Shown: positions 17,455 to 26,285 of the stretch, piece after piece | Layout of the letters: every line of letters begins with the position of its first letter | How positions within the stretch are numbered: the stretch's first letter is position 1 | Assembly: GCA_018266955.1 (NCBI GenBank) | Contig: JAFDZI010000020.1 | Coordinates: forward strand, 1-54,497 | Origin: Bacteroidota bacterium | GTDB lineage: Bacteria; Bacteroidota; Bacteroidia; Flavobacteriales; Weeksellaceae | DNA length: 54,497 nucleotides | Direction of reading: 5' to 3' | Notes under the pieces: model-generated | Told to the model about the DNA's origin: nothing | Databases searched by the model: none | The model's input: the letters and a program-made list of their open reading frames with translations, nothing else | Made by a program: the position numbers and the translations under genes

Positions 17455-17475
17455 TTGTACTAATTTTTAGTACAA
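17455..17475. promoter_or_regulatory. Perfect inverted repeat before nuoE
   Basis: Arms TTGTACTAA and TTAGTACAA (9 bp each) with a 3-nt spacer, lying 7 bp upstream of the nuoE ATG inside the nuoD-nuoE gap. It could be a protein operator or an mRNA hairpin affecting nuoE translation. On the nuoE strand it is not followed by a T tract, so a terminator is unlikely. Confidence 0.55.
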
Positions 17476-17534
17476 TGAAATCTTATATTTATTATTTAAA
17501 GAAATAGATAAAATCTTTTCTTTTTTATTTTGTT

Positions 17535-18758
17535 TTAGGCGTCCAATTCACCAGCAATTACATTCAGGGAACTGAGGGTAACTACTGCATCGGATATTAC
17601 CGATCCGGTGATCATTTCCGGATAGGCTTGATAGTAAATGAAACAAGGTCTTCTGAAGTGAAGTCTGTAAGGGCTTCGTCCTCCATCACTCACCATATAA
17701 AACCCTAATTCACCATTACCCCCTTCTACTGCATGGTACACCTCACCTCTTGGAATTTCGGTTTCGGCCATTACAATTTTAAAGTGATAAATAAGGGCTT
17801 CCATTTTGGTATAAACATCGGCTTTTTCTGGAAGATAAAAGTCGGGTAAATCTGCATGGAAATCTCCCTCCGGAAGGTTATTATATGCGTTTTTAATTAA
17901 ATTAAAACTTTCCCATATTTCTTGTTGTCTCACCATGAATCGGTCATAAGTATCTCCTTGTGTACCAATTGGAATAGTAAAGTCAAAATCATCATAAGAA
18001 GAATAAGGCTGAGCCACACGAACATCGTAATCTACCCCTGCAGCACGCAAATTGGGTCCTGTAAAACTATAGCTCAAGGCTCTTTCCGCAGAAATAGAAC
18101 CAGCACCAATGGTACGGTCCATAAAGATTCTGTTTCTTTCTAAAAGCGCACAAAATTCTTGAAATCTTTTAGGGAATTCTTTGATAAACGCTTTTAATAA
18201 TTCATGAAATTTAGGGCTAAAATCTCTTTCGAATCCACCTATTCTTCCCATGTTGGTGGTTAATCGACCACCACTCACTTGCTCGTAAAGATCATAGATT
18301 CTTTCTCTATCTTGGAATACATAGGTAAACCCAGTCAATGCTCCAGTATCTACCCCGATAACCGAATTACACACGAGATGATCGGCTATTCTTGCCAGTT
18401 CCATCATGATGATTCTCATATAATCTACCCTTTTTGGCACTTTGCATCCGATGAGTTTCTCCACGGTCATGTGCCAACCAATGTTGTTGATAGGAGCGGA
18501 ACAATAATTCAAACGATCGGTAAGTGTGGTAATTTGAGCAAAATTTCTTCTTTCGGAAATTTTTTCAAAAGCTCTGTGGATATAGCCCACGGTTTGTTCG
18601 GAATGAAGAATTTTTTCTCCATCCATGGTGAGGATATTTTGGAATATACCATGGGTAGCTGGGTGAGTAGGCCCTAAGTTGAGGGTGTATAACTGACCAT
18701 CAATTTGTTCTTTGGCTTCGTACTGACCGAGTATATTGGATAGTGTATTGTCTTTCAT
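17535..18758 (-). CDS. nuoD: NADH-quinone oxidoreductase subunit D
   Basis: 407 residues, the 49-kDa quinone-binding subunit related to NiFe-hydrogenase large subunits. The conserved GPTHPATHG loop at the quinone site is near residue 30 and EKLIGCKVPKRVDYMR and the C-terminal HFRRPCF segment are present. It is a separate gene from nuoC, not the NuoCD fusion of E. coli. It lies 55 bp after nuoC. Confidence 0.96.
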   Translation of the reverse strand: MKDNTLSNILGQYEAKEQIDGQLYTLNLGPTHPATHGIFQNILTMDGEKILHSEQTVGYIHRAFEKISERRNFAQITTLTDRLNYCSAPINNIGWHMTVEKLIGCKVPKRVDYMRIIMMELARIADHLVCNSVIGVDTGALTGFTYVFQDRERIYDLYEQVSGGRLTTNMGRIGGFERDFSPKFHELLKAFIKEFPKRFQEFCALLERNRIFMDRTIGAGSISAERALSYSFTGPNLRAAGVDYDVRVAQPYSSYDDFDFTIPIGTQGDTYDRFMVRQQEIWESFNLIKNAYNNLPEGDFHADLPDFYLPEKADVYTKMEALIYHFKIVMAETEIPRGEVYHAVEGGNGELGFYMVSDGGRSPYRLHFRRPCFIYYQAYPEMITGSVISDAVVTLSSLNVIAGELDA

Positions 18759-18813
18759 ATTTTGTACTGTTTTAGCATCAAGTAATAAGCGAATGCTTAA
18801 GCTTTATGCGCTT

Positions 18814-19308
18814 TTATCTACCAAACATTTTATCGTCTTTATCCGTTCTTGTGCCATCTTCCAATGGGAATTCTTTCAACATTGGATGCACACCAAGTTC
18901 AGGATCATTCAAAATAATTCTTAAATCTGGATGATTTCTGAATTTAATTCCGAAAAAGTCAAAAGTTTCTCTTTCCATCCAATTGGCACCAGCATACAAA
19001 TCGGTTACTGTTTCCACTTCAGCATTGGCTTTAGGCATAAAGGTTTTCAACCTCAGTCTAAAATTTTCCACCAAATTATGCAAATGGTAAATTACTCCCA
19101 ATTCCCTCTCTGGATTGTCCGGGTAGTGAATCCCTGTTATATCTGTAAGAAAGTGAAAATCCAAAGAAGTTGTTTTTAGATAATGGATTACCTTTTTTAT
19201 TTCTTCTTTTTTAATTTCTATGGTGAGCATTCCGTAGGAATCTGAATATTGAACGATACTTTCCGGAAATTCTCTTTGAATGGCTTCTAAAACAAATTCA
19301 TTGGTCAT
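18814..19308 (-). CDS. nuoC: NADH-quinone oxidoreductase subunit C
   Basis: 164 residues, the 30-kDa subunit of the complex I connecting fragment. The signature near the C-terminus reads NWMERETFDFFGIKF with the following GHPDLRI-like HPDLRIILND. Free-standing here. It starts 41 bp after the nuoB stop. Confidence 0.95.
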   Translation of the reverse strand: MTNEFVLEAIQREFPESIVQYSDSYGMLTIEIKKEEIKKVIHYLKTTSLDFHFLTDITGIHYPDNPERELGVIYHLHNLVENFRLRLKTFMPKANAEVETVTDLYAGANWMERETFDFFGIKFRNHPDLRIILNDPELGVHPMLKEFPLEDGTRTDKDDKMFGR

Positions 19309-19349
19309 ATAATATGGGTTATTTGCTAGGGAGTTTTCCCGTACAAATA

Positions 19350-19907
19350 TTATTTGATGTTATAACTTTCCAAAAGTTTTTTATATTCTTCGGAGTCTCT
19401 TCTTCTTAAGCTTTCGCTTTGTGCTAATTTTTGGATTTGCATAAATCCTTCTAAAATTTGCTCTGGTCTAGGTGCGCATCCAGGTACATAAACATCTACC
19501 GGGATAATCCTGTCAATCCCTTGCAATACAGAATAGGAATCGAAAATACCACCGCTAGAGGCACAAGCCCCCACAGCAATTACCCATTTGGGTTCTGCCA
19601 TTTGCAAATAAATATCTTTAAGTATGGGTCCTAATTTTTTGGAAATAGTACCACAAACAATAAGCACATCTGCCTGTCTTGGAGAGAAACTCATTCTCTC
19701 GCCACCAAAACGCCCCAAATCATAGTTAGGAGCCATGGTCGCCATAAACTCAATCCCGCAACAAGAAGTCGCAAAAGGTAATGGCCACAAAGAGTAAGAC
19801 CTTGCCATCCCGATAAGATCTGAAAGTTTGGTTGCAAAAAAACCTTCACCTTCATATCCTGGAGGAGCAGGAACATTGGTATTGATTGTTGGTTTGTTAT
19901 CAGACAT
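19350..19907 (-). CDS. nuoB: NADH-quinone oxidoreductase subunit B (N2 cluster)
   Basis: 185 residues, holds the terminal [4Fe-4S] cluster N2 that reduces quinone. The adjacent cysteines ATSCCGIEFMA, the third ligand region VIAVGACASSGG and the last ligand in VPGCAPRPEQ are intact. It lies 53 bp after nuoA. Confidence 0.96.
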   Translation of the reverse strand: MSDNKPTINTNVPAPPGYEGEGFFATKLSDLIGMARSYSLWPLPFATSCCGIEFMATMAPNYDLGRFGGERMSFSPRQADVLIVCGTISKKLGPILKDIYLQMAEPKWVIAVGACASSGGIFDSYSVLQGIDRIIPVDVYVPGCAPRPEQILEGFMQIQKLAQSESLRRRDSEEYKKLLESYNIK

Positions 19908-19960
19908 TTTTTTATAAAAATTCTAAATTAATACATGATATAATAAAAAAAGGGATTGGA

Positions 19961-20332
19961 TTATTTATCCCAATCCAAAGCACCTCTTTTCAGCACATAG
20001 ATAAATCCTGCAAAAAATATCGCTACAAATGTGAGTACTGCGATAAATCCTTGTACGCCAAATTCTTTAAAATTAACGGCATAAGGATAGAAAAATACGA
20101 TTTCAATATCAAACAGTACGAATAATATAGCCGTTAAGAAATAACGAATGGAATAAGGCGCTCGTGCATTTCCTTGAATTTCGACACCACATTCAAAGTT
20201 TTGATTCTTAATTCCGTCTCCTTTTTTCTGTCTTGGACCTAAAAAATGAGCTCCTAAAAGAGACACCAAAACAAAGCCTAAAGAGACTGCAGCTGAAATT
20301 AAAATTGGGATATAATTTTCTGGTAAATTCAT
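19961..20332 (-). CDS. nuoA: NADH-quinone oxidoreductase subunit A
   Basis: 123 residues from ATG 20332 (the frame runs upstream only to a TTG at 20353). Three transmembrane helices; the conserved loop KNQNFECGVEIQGNARAPYSIRY and the acidic FVLFDIEIVFFYP helix identify NuoA. First gene of the operon, behind a TAAATTTG promoter box. Confidence 0.94.
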   Translation of the reverse strand: MNLPENYIPILISAAVSLGFVLVSLLGAHFLGPRQKKGDGIKNQNFECGVEIQGNARAPYSIRYFLTAILFVLFDIEIVFFYPYAVNFKEFGVQGFIAVLTFVAIFFAGFIYVLKRGALDWDK

Positions 20333-20357
20333 TTTTCTACATGATTTTCTCAATCTG

Positions 20358-20365
20358 CAAATTTA
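20358..20365 (-). promoter_or_regulatory. Candidate promoter of the nuo operon
   Basis: TAAATTTG on the minus strand is an exact TAnnTTTG box 25 bp upstream of the nuoA ATG. No clear -33 TTTG is seen. It is the only good box in the nuoA upstream region and would drive the 14-kb operon. Confidence 0.65.
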
Positions 20366-20521
20366 AGGAATTTAACCATAACTTATGAGGATTATCAGTT
20401 TTAATATCAAAGACAATAATGAAATCCTATAATTTAGAACAATTCAAAATAAGCCAACCTATTGTTTGATGAAATGAATAAATACAAGATTATCAATTCG
20501 GTTTATTCACAAGAAAAGCAG

Positions 20522-20704
20522 TTATTTCTTGTTTTTCAATTTTTTAAGGACAACTATTGCCATAAATGCGATATACAAAAAAATAACACTCACCCCAACA
20601 ATATTGATGATGGTGTGCAACAATGGATCTTCAATTTTGAAAAAAATATTATATGCTATAAATAATAAAATAAGAACTCCGTAAATGTATAAATGGGTTT
20701 TCAT
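20522..20704 (-). CDS. Small two-helix membrane protein
   Basis: 60 residues with two hydrophobic helices (about 4-22 and 31-53) and a basic tail LKKLKNKK. It starts 12 bp after the GNAT gene stop and is likely its operon partner. Flavobacteria carry many such small inner-membrane proteins; family not recognised. Confidence 0.55.
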   Translation of the reverse strand: MKTHLYIYGVLILLFIAYNIFFKIEDPLLHTIINIVGVSVIFLYIAFMAIVVLKKLKNKK

Positions 20705-20716
20705 GAATCGATTGTA

Positions 20717-21847
20717 TTAAACAGCAAGAGTTAAAGAATAAGTTCTTCTTCTTTTATGATTGACCGGATTATAATCCTGCCACAATAGTTGAATATTCTT
20801 ATTTTCTTCTAATTCGGGATTGGTTTCCAAAAAACGAACTCCTTTTTTCTTAAAAATATCATATATTTCTTTGAAAATTATAGAAGTAACCCCTCTTCTC
20901 TGATAATCGGGGTGGATGCCAATCAGATAAAAATTAGCACGATCATTCTTTTTTCCATCTTTTAAAAAATGTAACCATCCCAAGGGGAACAACTTTCCTT
21001 TTGCCTTCTGTAAAGCTTTGGAATAAGAAGGCATAGTAATAGCAAAGGCAATCAATTTACCCTGAGCATCTTGGATACACACGATATAATCCTTATTGAT
21101 AAATCCAAAATATTTCTCTTTGTACGATTTTATTTGCTCAGCACTTATCGGGGTATAAGTCGATAGATTTTTGTAAGTTTCGTCCAATAAGGCAAACATC
21201 GGCTCCACCAACGGTAAAATTTCTTTTTTATTTTGAAATTTCAACACCTTTAGTTGGTACTTTTCTGCAATTAGCTGACTGAATTTAGTCACTTTTTCTG
21301 GCAATGTATCTGGGAAGATAATTTCAAATTCCACCCATTCTTTTTCTTTTTGCATACCCAATTTTTCTAAATGTATTGGATAATACGGTGCATTGTAAAT
21401 CCCAATCATCGTTGCCAACTGATCGAAGCCCATGGTAAGCATTCCCGCTTTATCCAGATTGGTAAATCCCATTGGCCCTTCAATTTTTGATATTTTCTTT
21501 TCTTTTGCATAAGCTATTGCAGCATCAATAAGCAAGCGAGAAACCGACAAATCATCCACAAAATCCAACCAACCAAATCGAACTTTACATATTCCTAGTT
21601 CTTTTTCTTCTTTATGATTGATCATTACAGCAATTCTCCCCATTACTTCTCCGTCAATTTCAGCCAAAAACAACTGAAACTCTGAGTACTGCAAAGCTGG
21701 ATTTTCTTTTGGATTCCAAATATTTTGTTCATCCTGCAATAAAGGCGGAACATAATTGGGATTATTTTTATACAATTGCATTGGAAAAGCGACAAAACGC
21801 TTCAAATCACGATCATTTTCTACTCGTTTCAGTACAGGTACAGACAT
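20717..21847 (-). CDS. GNAT-type N-acetyltransferase-like protein
   Basis: 376 residues. The C-terminal part carries a GNAT acetyl-CoA loop (IGIHPDYQRRGVT) followed by KEIYDIFKKKGVRFLETNPELEEN. The N-terminal half (DRDLKRFVAFPMQLYKNNPNYVPPL) matches the YghO-like Bacteroidota family, in which two GNAT-like halves are fused. Substrate unknown. A TATATTTG box lies 18 bp upstream. Confidence 0.75.
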   Translation of the reverse strand: MSVPVLKRVENDRDLKRFVAFPMQLYKNNPNYVPPLLQDEQNIWNPKENPALQYSEFQLFLAEIDGEVMGRIAVMINHKEEKELGICKVRFGWLDFVDDLSVSRLLIDAAIAYAKEKKISKIEGPMGFTNLDKAGMLTMGFDQLATMIGIYNAPYYPIHLEKLGMQKEKEWVEFEIIFPDTLPEKVTKFSQLIAEKYQLKVLKFQNKKEILPLVEPMFALLDETYKNLSTYTPISAEQIKSYKEKYFGFINKDYIVCIQDAQGKLIAFAITMPSYSKALQKAKGKLFPLGWLHFLKDGKKNDRANFYLIGIHPDYQRRGVTSIIFKEIYDIFKKKGVRFLETNPELEENKNIQLLWQDYNPVNHKRRRTYSLTLAV

Positions 21848-21865
21848 ATCCTTATATTTGATTCA

Positions 21866-21873
21866 CAAATATA
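21866..21873 (-). promoter_or_regulatory. Candidate -7 box of the GNAT gene
   Basis: TATATTTG on the minus strand, exact TAnnTTTG match, 18 bp before the GNAT start codon. Confidence 0.5.
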
Positions 21874-21966
21874 GTTTTTAAAAATAATTTTCCTCATCTT
21901 TGGCATGTTTTTTACATTAAAATCATATTGTTAAAACTAATTTTAAAACTAAAAAAATAAAAAAAA

Positions 21967-22656
21967 ATGGGAAGTAATTATTTAATAATTGGTGTAGTCT
22001 TTTTAATCTCTATGTACATTCAGCATAAGTTAAAATCTAAGTTCGAACATTACTCTAAACTGCAACTCAGAAACGGAATGTCGGGTAAAGAAATTGCCGA
22101 AAAAATGTTGCGTGATAACGGAATAAACGATGTACAAGTAATATCCGTTCCGGGACAATTAACGGACCACTACAATCCAGCAAACAAAACAGTTAATTTA
22201 TCCGAAGGTGTTTATATGCAAAGAAACGCCGCCGCCGCTGCAGTTGCCGCCCACGAATGTGGACATGCCGTGCAACACAAAGTGGGATATTCCATGCTAG
22301 AATTCAGATCGAAAATGGTTCCTGCAGTAAACATAGCGTCCAACCTGATGCAATGGTTGCTAATGGGAGGTATTGCTGTAATGGCGATGAGTGGTAATAA
22401 AACTGTACTTGCCATAGGCGTTGTCCTTTTTGCTGTAACCACCTTGTTCGCATTTGTAACCCTGCCGGTAGAATATGATGCCAGCAATAGAGCATTGGCA
22501 TGGCTAGAAAAATCTGGAATGGTAAGCCGAGAAGAACATGATGGGGCCAAAGATGCTTTGAAATGGGCCGCCAGAACTTATGTTGTAGCTGCATTAGGTT
22601 CATTGGCACAATTAATTTACTTCGCTTCTATGTTGATGGGCGGAAGAAGAGATTAA
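21967..22656 (+). CDS. Membrane zinc metallopeptidase, YugP-like
   Basis: 229 residues. The zinc site HECGH (96-100) sits after an Ala-rich helix, with membrane helices at the N-terminus (about 4-19), near 115-155 and at the C-terminus. The segment TDHYNPANKTVNLSEGVY before the zinc site is diagnostic of the YugP/DUF2268-like neutral zinc metallopeptidase family. It probably degrades membrane or envelope proteins; substrate unknown. Its 3' end overlaps the convergent YigZ gene by 4 bp and its terminator lies inside that gene. Confidence 0.82.
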   Translation: MGSNYLIIGVVFLISMYIQHKLKSKFEHYSKLQLRNGMSGKEIAEKMLRDNGINDVQVISVPGQLTDHYNPANKTVNLSEGVYMQRNAAAAAVAAHECGHAVQHKVGYSMLEFRSKMVPAVNIASNLMQWLLMGGIAVMAMSGNKTVLAIGVVLFAVTTLFAFVTLPVEYDASNRALAWLEKSGMVSREEHDGAKDALKWAARTYVVAALGSLAQLIYFASMLMGGRRD

Positions 22657-23258
22657 TCTATAAATTGATATTCAACCAGAAGCATTTCCGAAAGCACTTC
22701 GGAAATGCTTTCTTTTTGCTCCATCTTTAAAGTCGCTTGGATAACACAGGATTCGGCAGCATCAAAGCTTATGATTTGCGCTCCCACTTTATTAAGAACG
22801 GTGAAAATTGTGTTTTGTTGATGGTATTGAAACTGAATTCGAACGGTAGTTTCCAATGCTCTCACCATCATTATTGCTTCATCCAAAGTTAGTTTAGCCG
22901 ATTCTTTATAGGTTTTTACCAGCCCCGAAACTCCCAACTTAGTTCCACCATAATAGCGAACAACCGCCAATAAGACATGGGTAATTTCATTGGCCAATAA
23001 TTGGTTATAGATAGGCAAACCAGCAGATCCTGACGGCTCTCCATCGTCATTGGCTCTATAGATTTCACCTTGAAGACCTATTCTATAAGCATAACAAATA
23101 TGAGTTGCTTTTGGGTGCTTTTCCCAAAGTATTTCTAACTGTTTTTTTGCTTCCGCCTCATTTTTCACAGGAAAGGCGTAGCCGATAAACTTGCTTCCTT
23201 TTTCTTTCAGTAAAACTTCTTCTACAGGAGCGGCAATTGTTTTATATTCAAAAATCAT
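22653..23258 (-). CDS. YigZ/IMPACT family protein
   Basis: 201 residues. The UPF0029 core is visible: GSKFIGYAFPV, HICYAYRIG, the DDGEPSGSAGLPIYNQL loop, and VVRYYGGTKLGVSGLVKTY. The C-terminal part is the ferredoxin-like YigZ domain. The human homologue IMPACT binds Gcn1; the bacterial role is unclear, perhaps ribosome linked. It starts 12 bp after ribD, so the two probably form an operon. Confidence 0.88.
   Translation of the reverse strand: MIFEYKTIAAPVEEVLLKEKGSKFIGYAFPVKNEAEAKKQLEILWEKHPKATHICYAYRIGLQGEIYRANDDGEPSGSAGLPIYNQLLANEITHVLLAVVRYYGGTKLGVSGLVKTYKESAKLTLDEAIMMVRALETTVRIQFQYHQQNTIFTVLNKVGAQIISFDAAESCVIQATLKMEQKESISEVLSEMLLVEYQFID
22681..22717 (+). terminator. Terminator inside the YigZ coding region
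   Basis: A 12-bp perfect stem AGCATTTCCGAA (22681-22692) and its complement (22698-22709) with a 5-nt loop, followed by TTCTTTTT on the plus strand. It ends the zinc peptidase transcript 25 bp after its stop while coding for residues SEVLSEM-region of YigZ on the other strand. Confidence 0.78.
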
Positions 23259-23270
23259 TCACCTAATTGT

Positions 23271-24293
23271 TTATTCATTCTTAAAATGTAAAACCTCATC
23301 ATCACCTAAATAAAATTGATTAACAGGCGGAACTGTAAGTTGAGGAGAAAGAGTACCATTAAGCAAATTCAAAGAAGGGTTGCGAATTACATAAACCTCA
23401 TCCCAGCATCCTGAATTCAAAAATTGTTGCAAGGTAAAGGCTCCTCCTTCAACCAAAACCGAATGAATTTGCGCTAGATACAAACAATTCATGGTATCTG
23501 GAATTGCATTTTCTTTACTGATGATCCTCCATTTAATATTTTCCTCTTCCGATTCTTTGATAGAGTTCAAAACAATAGTGGGCGCTTCCGCATTAAATAT
23601 TTTGTGAGAAATGGGAACTTTAAGGTCAAAATCAAAGAGTATCCTGATAGGGTTTCTACCAAAAATTTTTCGAGTAGTAAGACTGGGATTGTCCGTTAAG
23701 GCGGTTTGTGTACCCACCAAAATTGAATGTTCTTGCGCTCTTAAATTATGTACCCACTGACTTGCAAGTGAAGAGCTGATGGTACAAGGTTGGAAATCTT
23801 TATCCAAAAAACCATCGTTGGATTCTGCCCATTTTAAAATCACATAAGGCCTTTGACGCTGATGAATGGTTAAAAACCGCTTGTTGAGCGCTCGGCATTC
23901 TTCCTCTAAAACGCCACAAACCACCTCTATACCTGCATCTTCTAACAATTTTTTGCCCAATCCATTTACCTTATCATGAGGATCCAACATACCGATGACA
24001 ACTCTGGGAATTCCCATTTCTATAATCTTCAGCGCACAAGGAGGAGTTTTTCCAAAATGTGCACAAGGCTCCAATGTTACATACAAGGTAGATTCTTTGA
24101 GTAATCCAAGATTTCGAACTGATTGTATGGCGTGTACTTCGGCATGAGGTCCACCAGCTTTTTGGTGATAACCTTCCCCAATAATTTTATTTTGATGTAC
24201 AATAACAGAACCCACCAAGGGATTGGGATAAGTATTCCCTATTGCCTTTTGAGCCAGCTCTATACATCGTTGCATGTACAAAATATCATTCAT
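23271..24293 (-). CDS. ribD: Riboflavin biosynthesis deaminase/reductase RibD
   Basis: 340 residues, bifunctional: deamination of diaminohydroxyphosphoribosylaminopyrimidine, then NADPH reduction of the side chain. The N-terminal cytidine-deaminase-like zinc site is HAE (50-52) with LEPCAHFGKTPPC (C77, C86). The C-terminal reductase domain starts near 145 (RPYVILKWAESNDG) and includes SILVGTQTALTDNPSLTTR and LVEGGAFTLQQFL. No FMN riboswitch-like sequence was seen upstream. Confidence 0.95.
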   Translation of the reverse strand: MNDILYMQRCIELAQKAIGNTYPNPLVGSVIVHQNKIIGEGYHQKAGGPHAEVHAIQSVRNLGLLKESTLYVTLEPCAHFGKTPPCALKIIEMGIPRVVIGMLDPHDKVNGLGKKLLEDAGIEVVCGVLEEECRALNKRFLTIHQRQRPYVILKWAESNDGFLDKDFQPCTISSSLASQWVHNLRAQEHSILVGTQTALTDNPSLTTRKIFGRNPIRILFDFDLKVPISHKIFNAEAPTIVLNSIKESEEENIKWRIISKENAIPDTMNCLYLAQIHSVLVEGGAFTLQQFLNSGCWDEVYVIRNPSLNLLNGTLSPQLTVPPVNQFYLGDDEVLHFKNE

Positions 24294-24303
24294 AATAAAG
24301 AAA

Positions 24304-24334
24304 AAGCGAAGACAAAATAGTGTTTGCTCCGCTT
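24304..24334 (-). terminator. Weak terminator after the DUF349 gene
   Basis: Minus-strand stem AAGCGGAG with CTTCGCTT around a 15-nt loop, followed by a TTTTTC run. It lies between the DUF349 stop and the ribD start. Confidence 0.5.
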
Positions 24335-24357
24335 AAATTTGGTTTTGATATAAATTT

Positions 24358-26160
24358 TTATTCGCCTGAAATAATTTGATGCAAACTATCCTTCATACTT
24401 TCTAACATCGATTTTTTCTCATCAATCTTATTGTAAGTATCTGCCAATAAAGGATTCTCACGAGAAGGATTAGTGAAGAAACCTAAATTATTTTCGAGGG
24501 TTGCGATTTCATTTTCCAAATCGGAGATTTGGTTTTTGATTTTTCTTGCCTTGTCGGTCAATTGGCTTTCAGAAAGTCCCTCATCTTTTAGTTCAAATTC
24601 ATTTATTTTATTGAGTTTTAACTTTTCGCGCAATGCCTTATTAAATTCAGAGTTAATGGACATTTTGTCTCTAGGCACTTTACCAATGGTATTCCATTCC
24701 GCTTTTATCGCTTCTATTTTCTCTATTGCCCCTTCTTCATTTTGGACTGATTTTAATTTTTCTAACAATTGGTTTTTTAATTTTAAATTTTCTTTCCAAT
24801 TATCGCCTGTGGCTTTTTTCTTGTCTCTATAGTTATTGAAAAAGGTGTTGCAGGCCTCACGGAAATCAGCCCAAGTTTTGTCGGCCATATTTCTTGGAAC
24901 ATGCCCAATTTTCTTCCAATCTTCTTGTAATTTTTTATACAGAGGCAAAGCCAAATCCCAATCTTCTGAGTGCATATTGTCCTGTGCCGTTTGTATCAGT
25001 TTTAGTTTATCTTCAAGATTTTTAAACTGAGTACTTTTGAGGGATTTGTAATAATTATTTTTAGCAGCATTAAAGTTTTTCAACGCATTTTTAAAAAGAG
25101 TCCAATTTTCATTCGACAATTTTCTAGGAACATTCCCTGTTTTTAGGAAATCGGCTCTTAAAGTCTCTATTCTTTGGATGGCATTTTGCCAAAACTGATG
25201 CCCTTTTTCTATGGGTTGGTTCAGTATATCATTAATTTCTTGGATGATTGAATTTTTCTTTTCGAGGTGTGCCAACTGTTCTGCTTCTATTTGAGCGGTT
25301 AATTCAGCTTTTCTATCATGAATTTTATTAGAAACCAATTTAAATTCTTCCCAAGTCTTCTCTCTAAACTCTTCAGCTACAGGTTCCGCTTCTTCTTTCC
25401 AAAGCTTGTGCAGGTATTGTAGTTCATTAAGGGCTTTTTGTACAGATGGTTCGTTTTCCAATTCTTTGGCACGCTCAATAATATGATTTCTTTTCTCAAG
25501 ATTATGGCTATATTCTTGTTCCAAAAACTCTTTGTGCATATCCAACATTTGATAAAACTGGTTCAAATGATGAAAATAGTCGTTATTGAGCATTGTAAAA
25601 TCGGATTTCGCCACCTGCCCAGCTTCAGACCAAGATTTTTTAATTTCTCTAATTTCTTTAAAAAGATTAATTCCAGGTTCTGAATTGGCATTGAGATTTT
25701 TCAATCGTTCAATGATTTGGTGTCTTTCTTCTTTATTTTTGATGTGGGTTTCTTCTTGTAACTTTAAAAACGCATGATGCTTTTCCTTAAAAATTGCTAC
25801 GATACCGGATATTTTATTTGCCAAAGGATGCTCCCAAGAAAAAACTTCCTCACCTTCTGCTTCGTGTTTTTTTACTTCAACCTCATCGTTTACCTTTTGT
25901 AGTATGGCATCTTTAATGTGGTTAAATGTTTTAAATTCGGCTCCAGCATTGGGTAGGTTAATCATTTTTTCGAGCTCGTCAACCAGTGATTCTATGCTTT
26001 GAGACATATAAGAATGTGCCAAAGATTCGTGGGAATCATCGGAATGCACGGTTTCTGAATTTCCTTTTGGAATGGATGTTTCGGAAATATTTCCTTCATC
26101 TGAACTCGTGAATGGAGTTTTGTTTTCCTCATTCTCAGAAAAATTGTTTTCTGTAATCAT
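24358..26160 (-). CDS. DUF349 repeat protein
   Basis: 600 residues, highly charged and helical, with a Ser/Thr/Glu-rich N-terminus (1-55). At least five DUF349-type repeats are visible by their spacing of W-x-x-x-G-x-V-P/A: KSWSEAGQVAKSDF, KLWKEEAEPVAEEF, ADFLKTGNVPRKL, EDWKKIGHVPRNMADKTW and AEWNTIGKVPRDK. The C-terminus is a coiled coil (KIKNQISDLENEIATLENNL). Function of DUF349 is unknown. The ATG is 2 bp behind a TAGATTTG box. Confidence 0.85.
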   Translation of the reverse strand: MITENNFSENEENKTPFTSSDEGNISETSIPKGNSETVHSDDSHESLAHSYMSQSIESLVDELEKMINLPNAGAEFKTFNHIKDAILQKVNDEVEVKKHEAEGEEVFSWEHPLANKISGIVAIFKEKHHAFLKLQEETHIKNKEERHQIIERLKNLNANSEPGINLFKEIREIKKSWSEAGQVAKSDFTMLNNDYFHHLNQFYQMLDMHKEFLEQEYSHNLEKRNHIIERAKELENEPSVQKALNELQYLHKLWKEEAEPVAEEFREKTWEEFKLVSNKIHDRKAELTAQIEAEQLAHLEKKNSIIQEINDILNQPIEKGHQFWQNAIQRIETLRADFLKTGNVPRKLSNENWTLFKNALKNFNAAKNNYYKSLKSTQFKNLEDKLKLIQTAQDNMHSEDWDLALPLYKKLQEDWKKIGHVPRNMADKTWADFREACNTFFNNYRDKKKATGDNWKENLKLKNQLLEKLKSVQNEEGAIEKIEAIKAEWNTIGKVPRDKMSINSEFNKALREKLKLNKINEFELKDEGLSESQLTDKARKIKNQISDLENEIATLENNLGFFTNPSRENPLLADTYNKIDEKKSMLESMKDSLHQIISGE

Positions 26161-26162
26161 AG

Positions 26163-26170
26163 CAAATCTA
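26163..26170 (-). promoter_or_regulatory. Candidate -7 box of the DUF349 gene
   Basis: TAGATTTG on the minus strand ends 2 bp before the ATG, which would place the transcript start within or after the start codon. An alternative box TATTTTTG lies further upstream (about 26250-26257), so this site may not be the one used. Confidence 0.42.
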
Positions 26171-26255
26171 TTTAAGTAATATGGCTTATAATTCTATAGG
26201 ATAATCTCTGGAAGAACCAAGACATCCTTTACAATCAGTAAATTTAAACAAAAAT

Positions 26256-26283
26256 ATTGAATCTCGATGCCAGAGTTGAGATT
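26256..26283 (-). terminator. Weak terminator after aroE
   Basis: Minus-strand AATCTC/GAGATT 6-bp stem with a 12-nt loop followed by CAATATTTTTG, directly after the aroE stop codon. Confidence 0.4.
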
Positions 26284-26285
26284 TT

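Noticed and set aside
20462..20665. 67-codon plus-strand frame
   Set aside because: Opposite a better minus-strand small membrane protein with an operon position and two clear helices.
24294..24357. FMN riboswitch before ribD
   Set aside because: The gap is only 64 bp and holds a terminator hairpin; no RFN-like conserved blocks.
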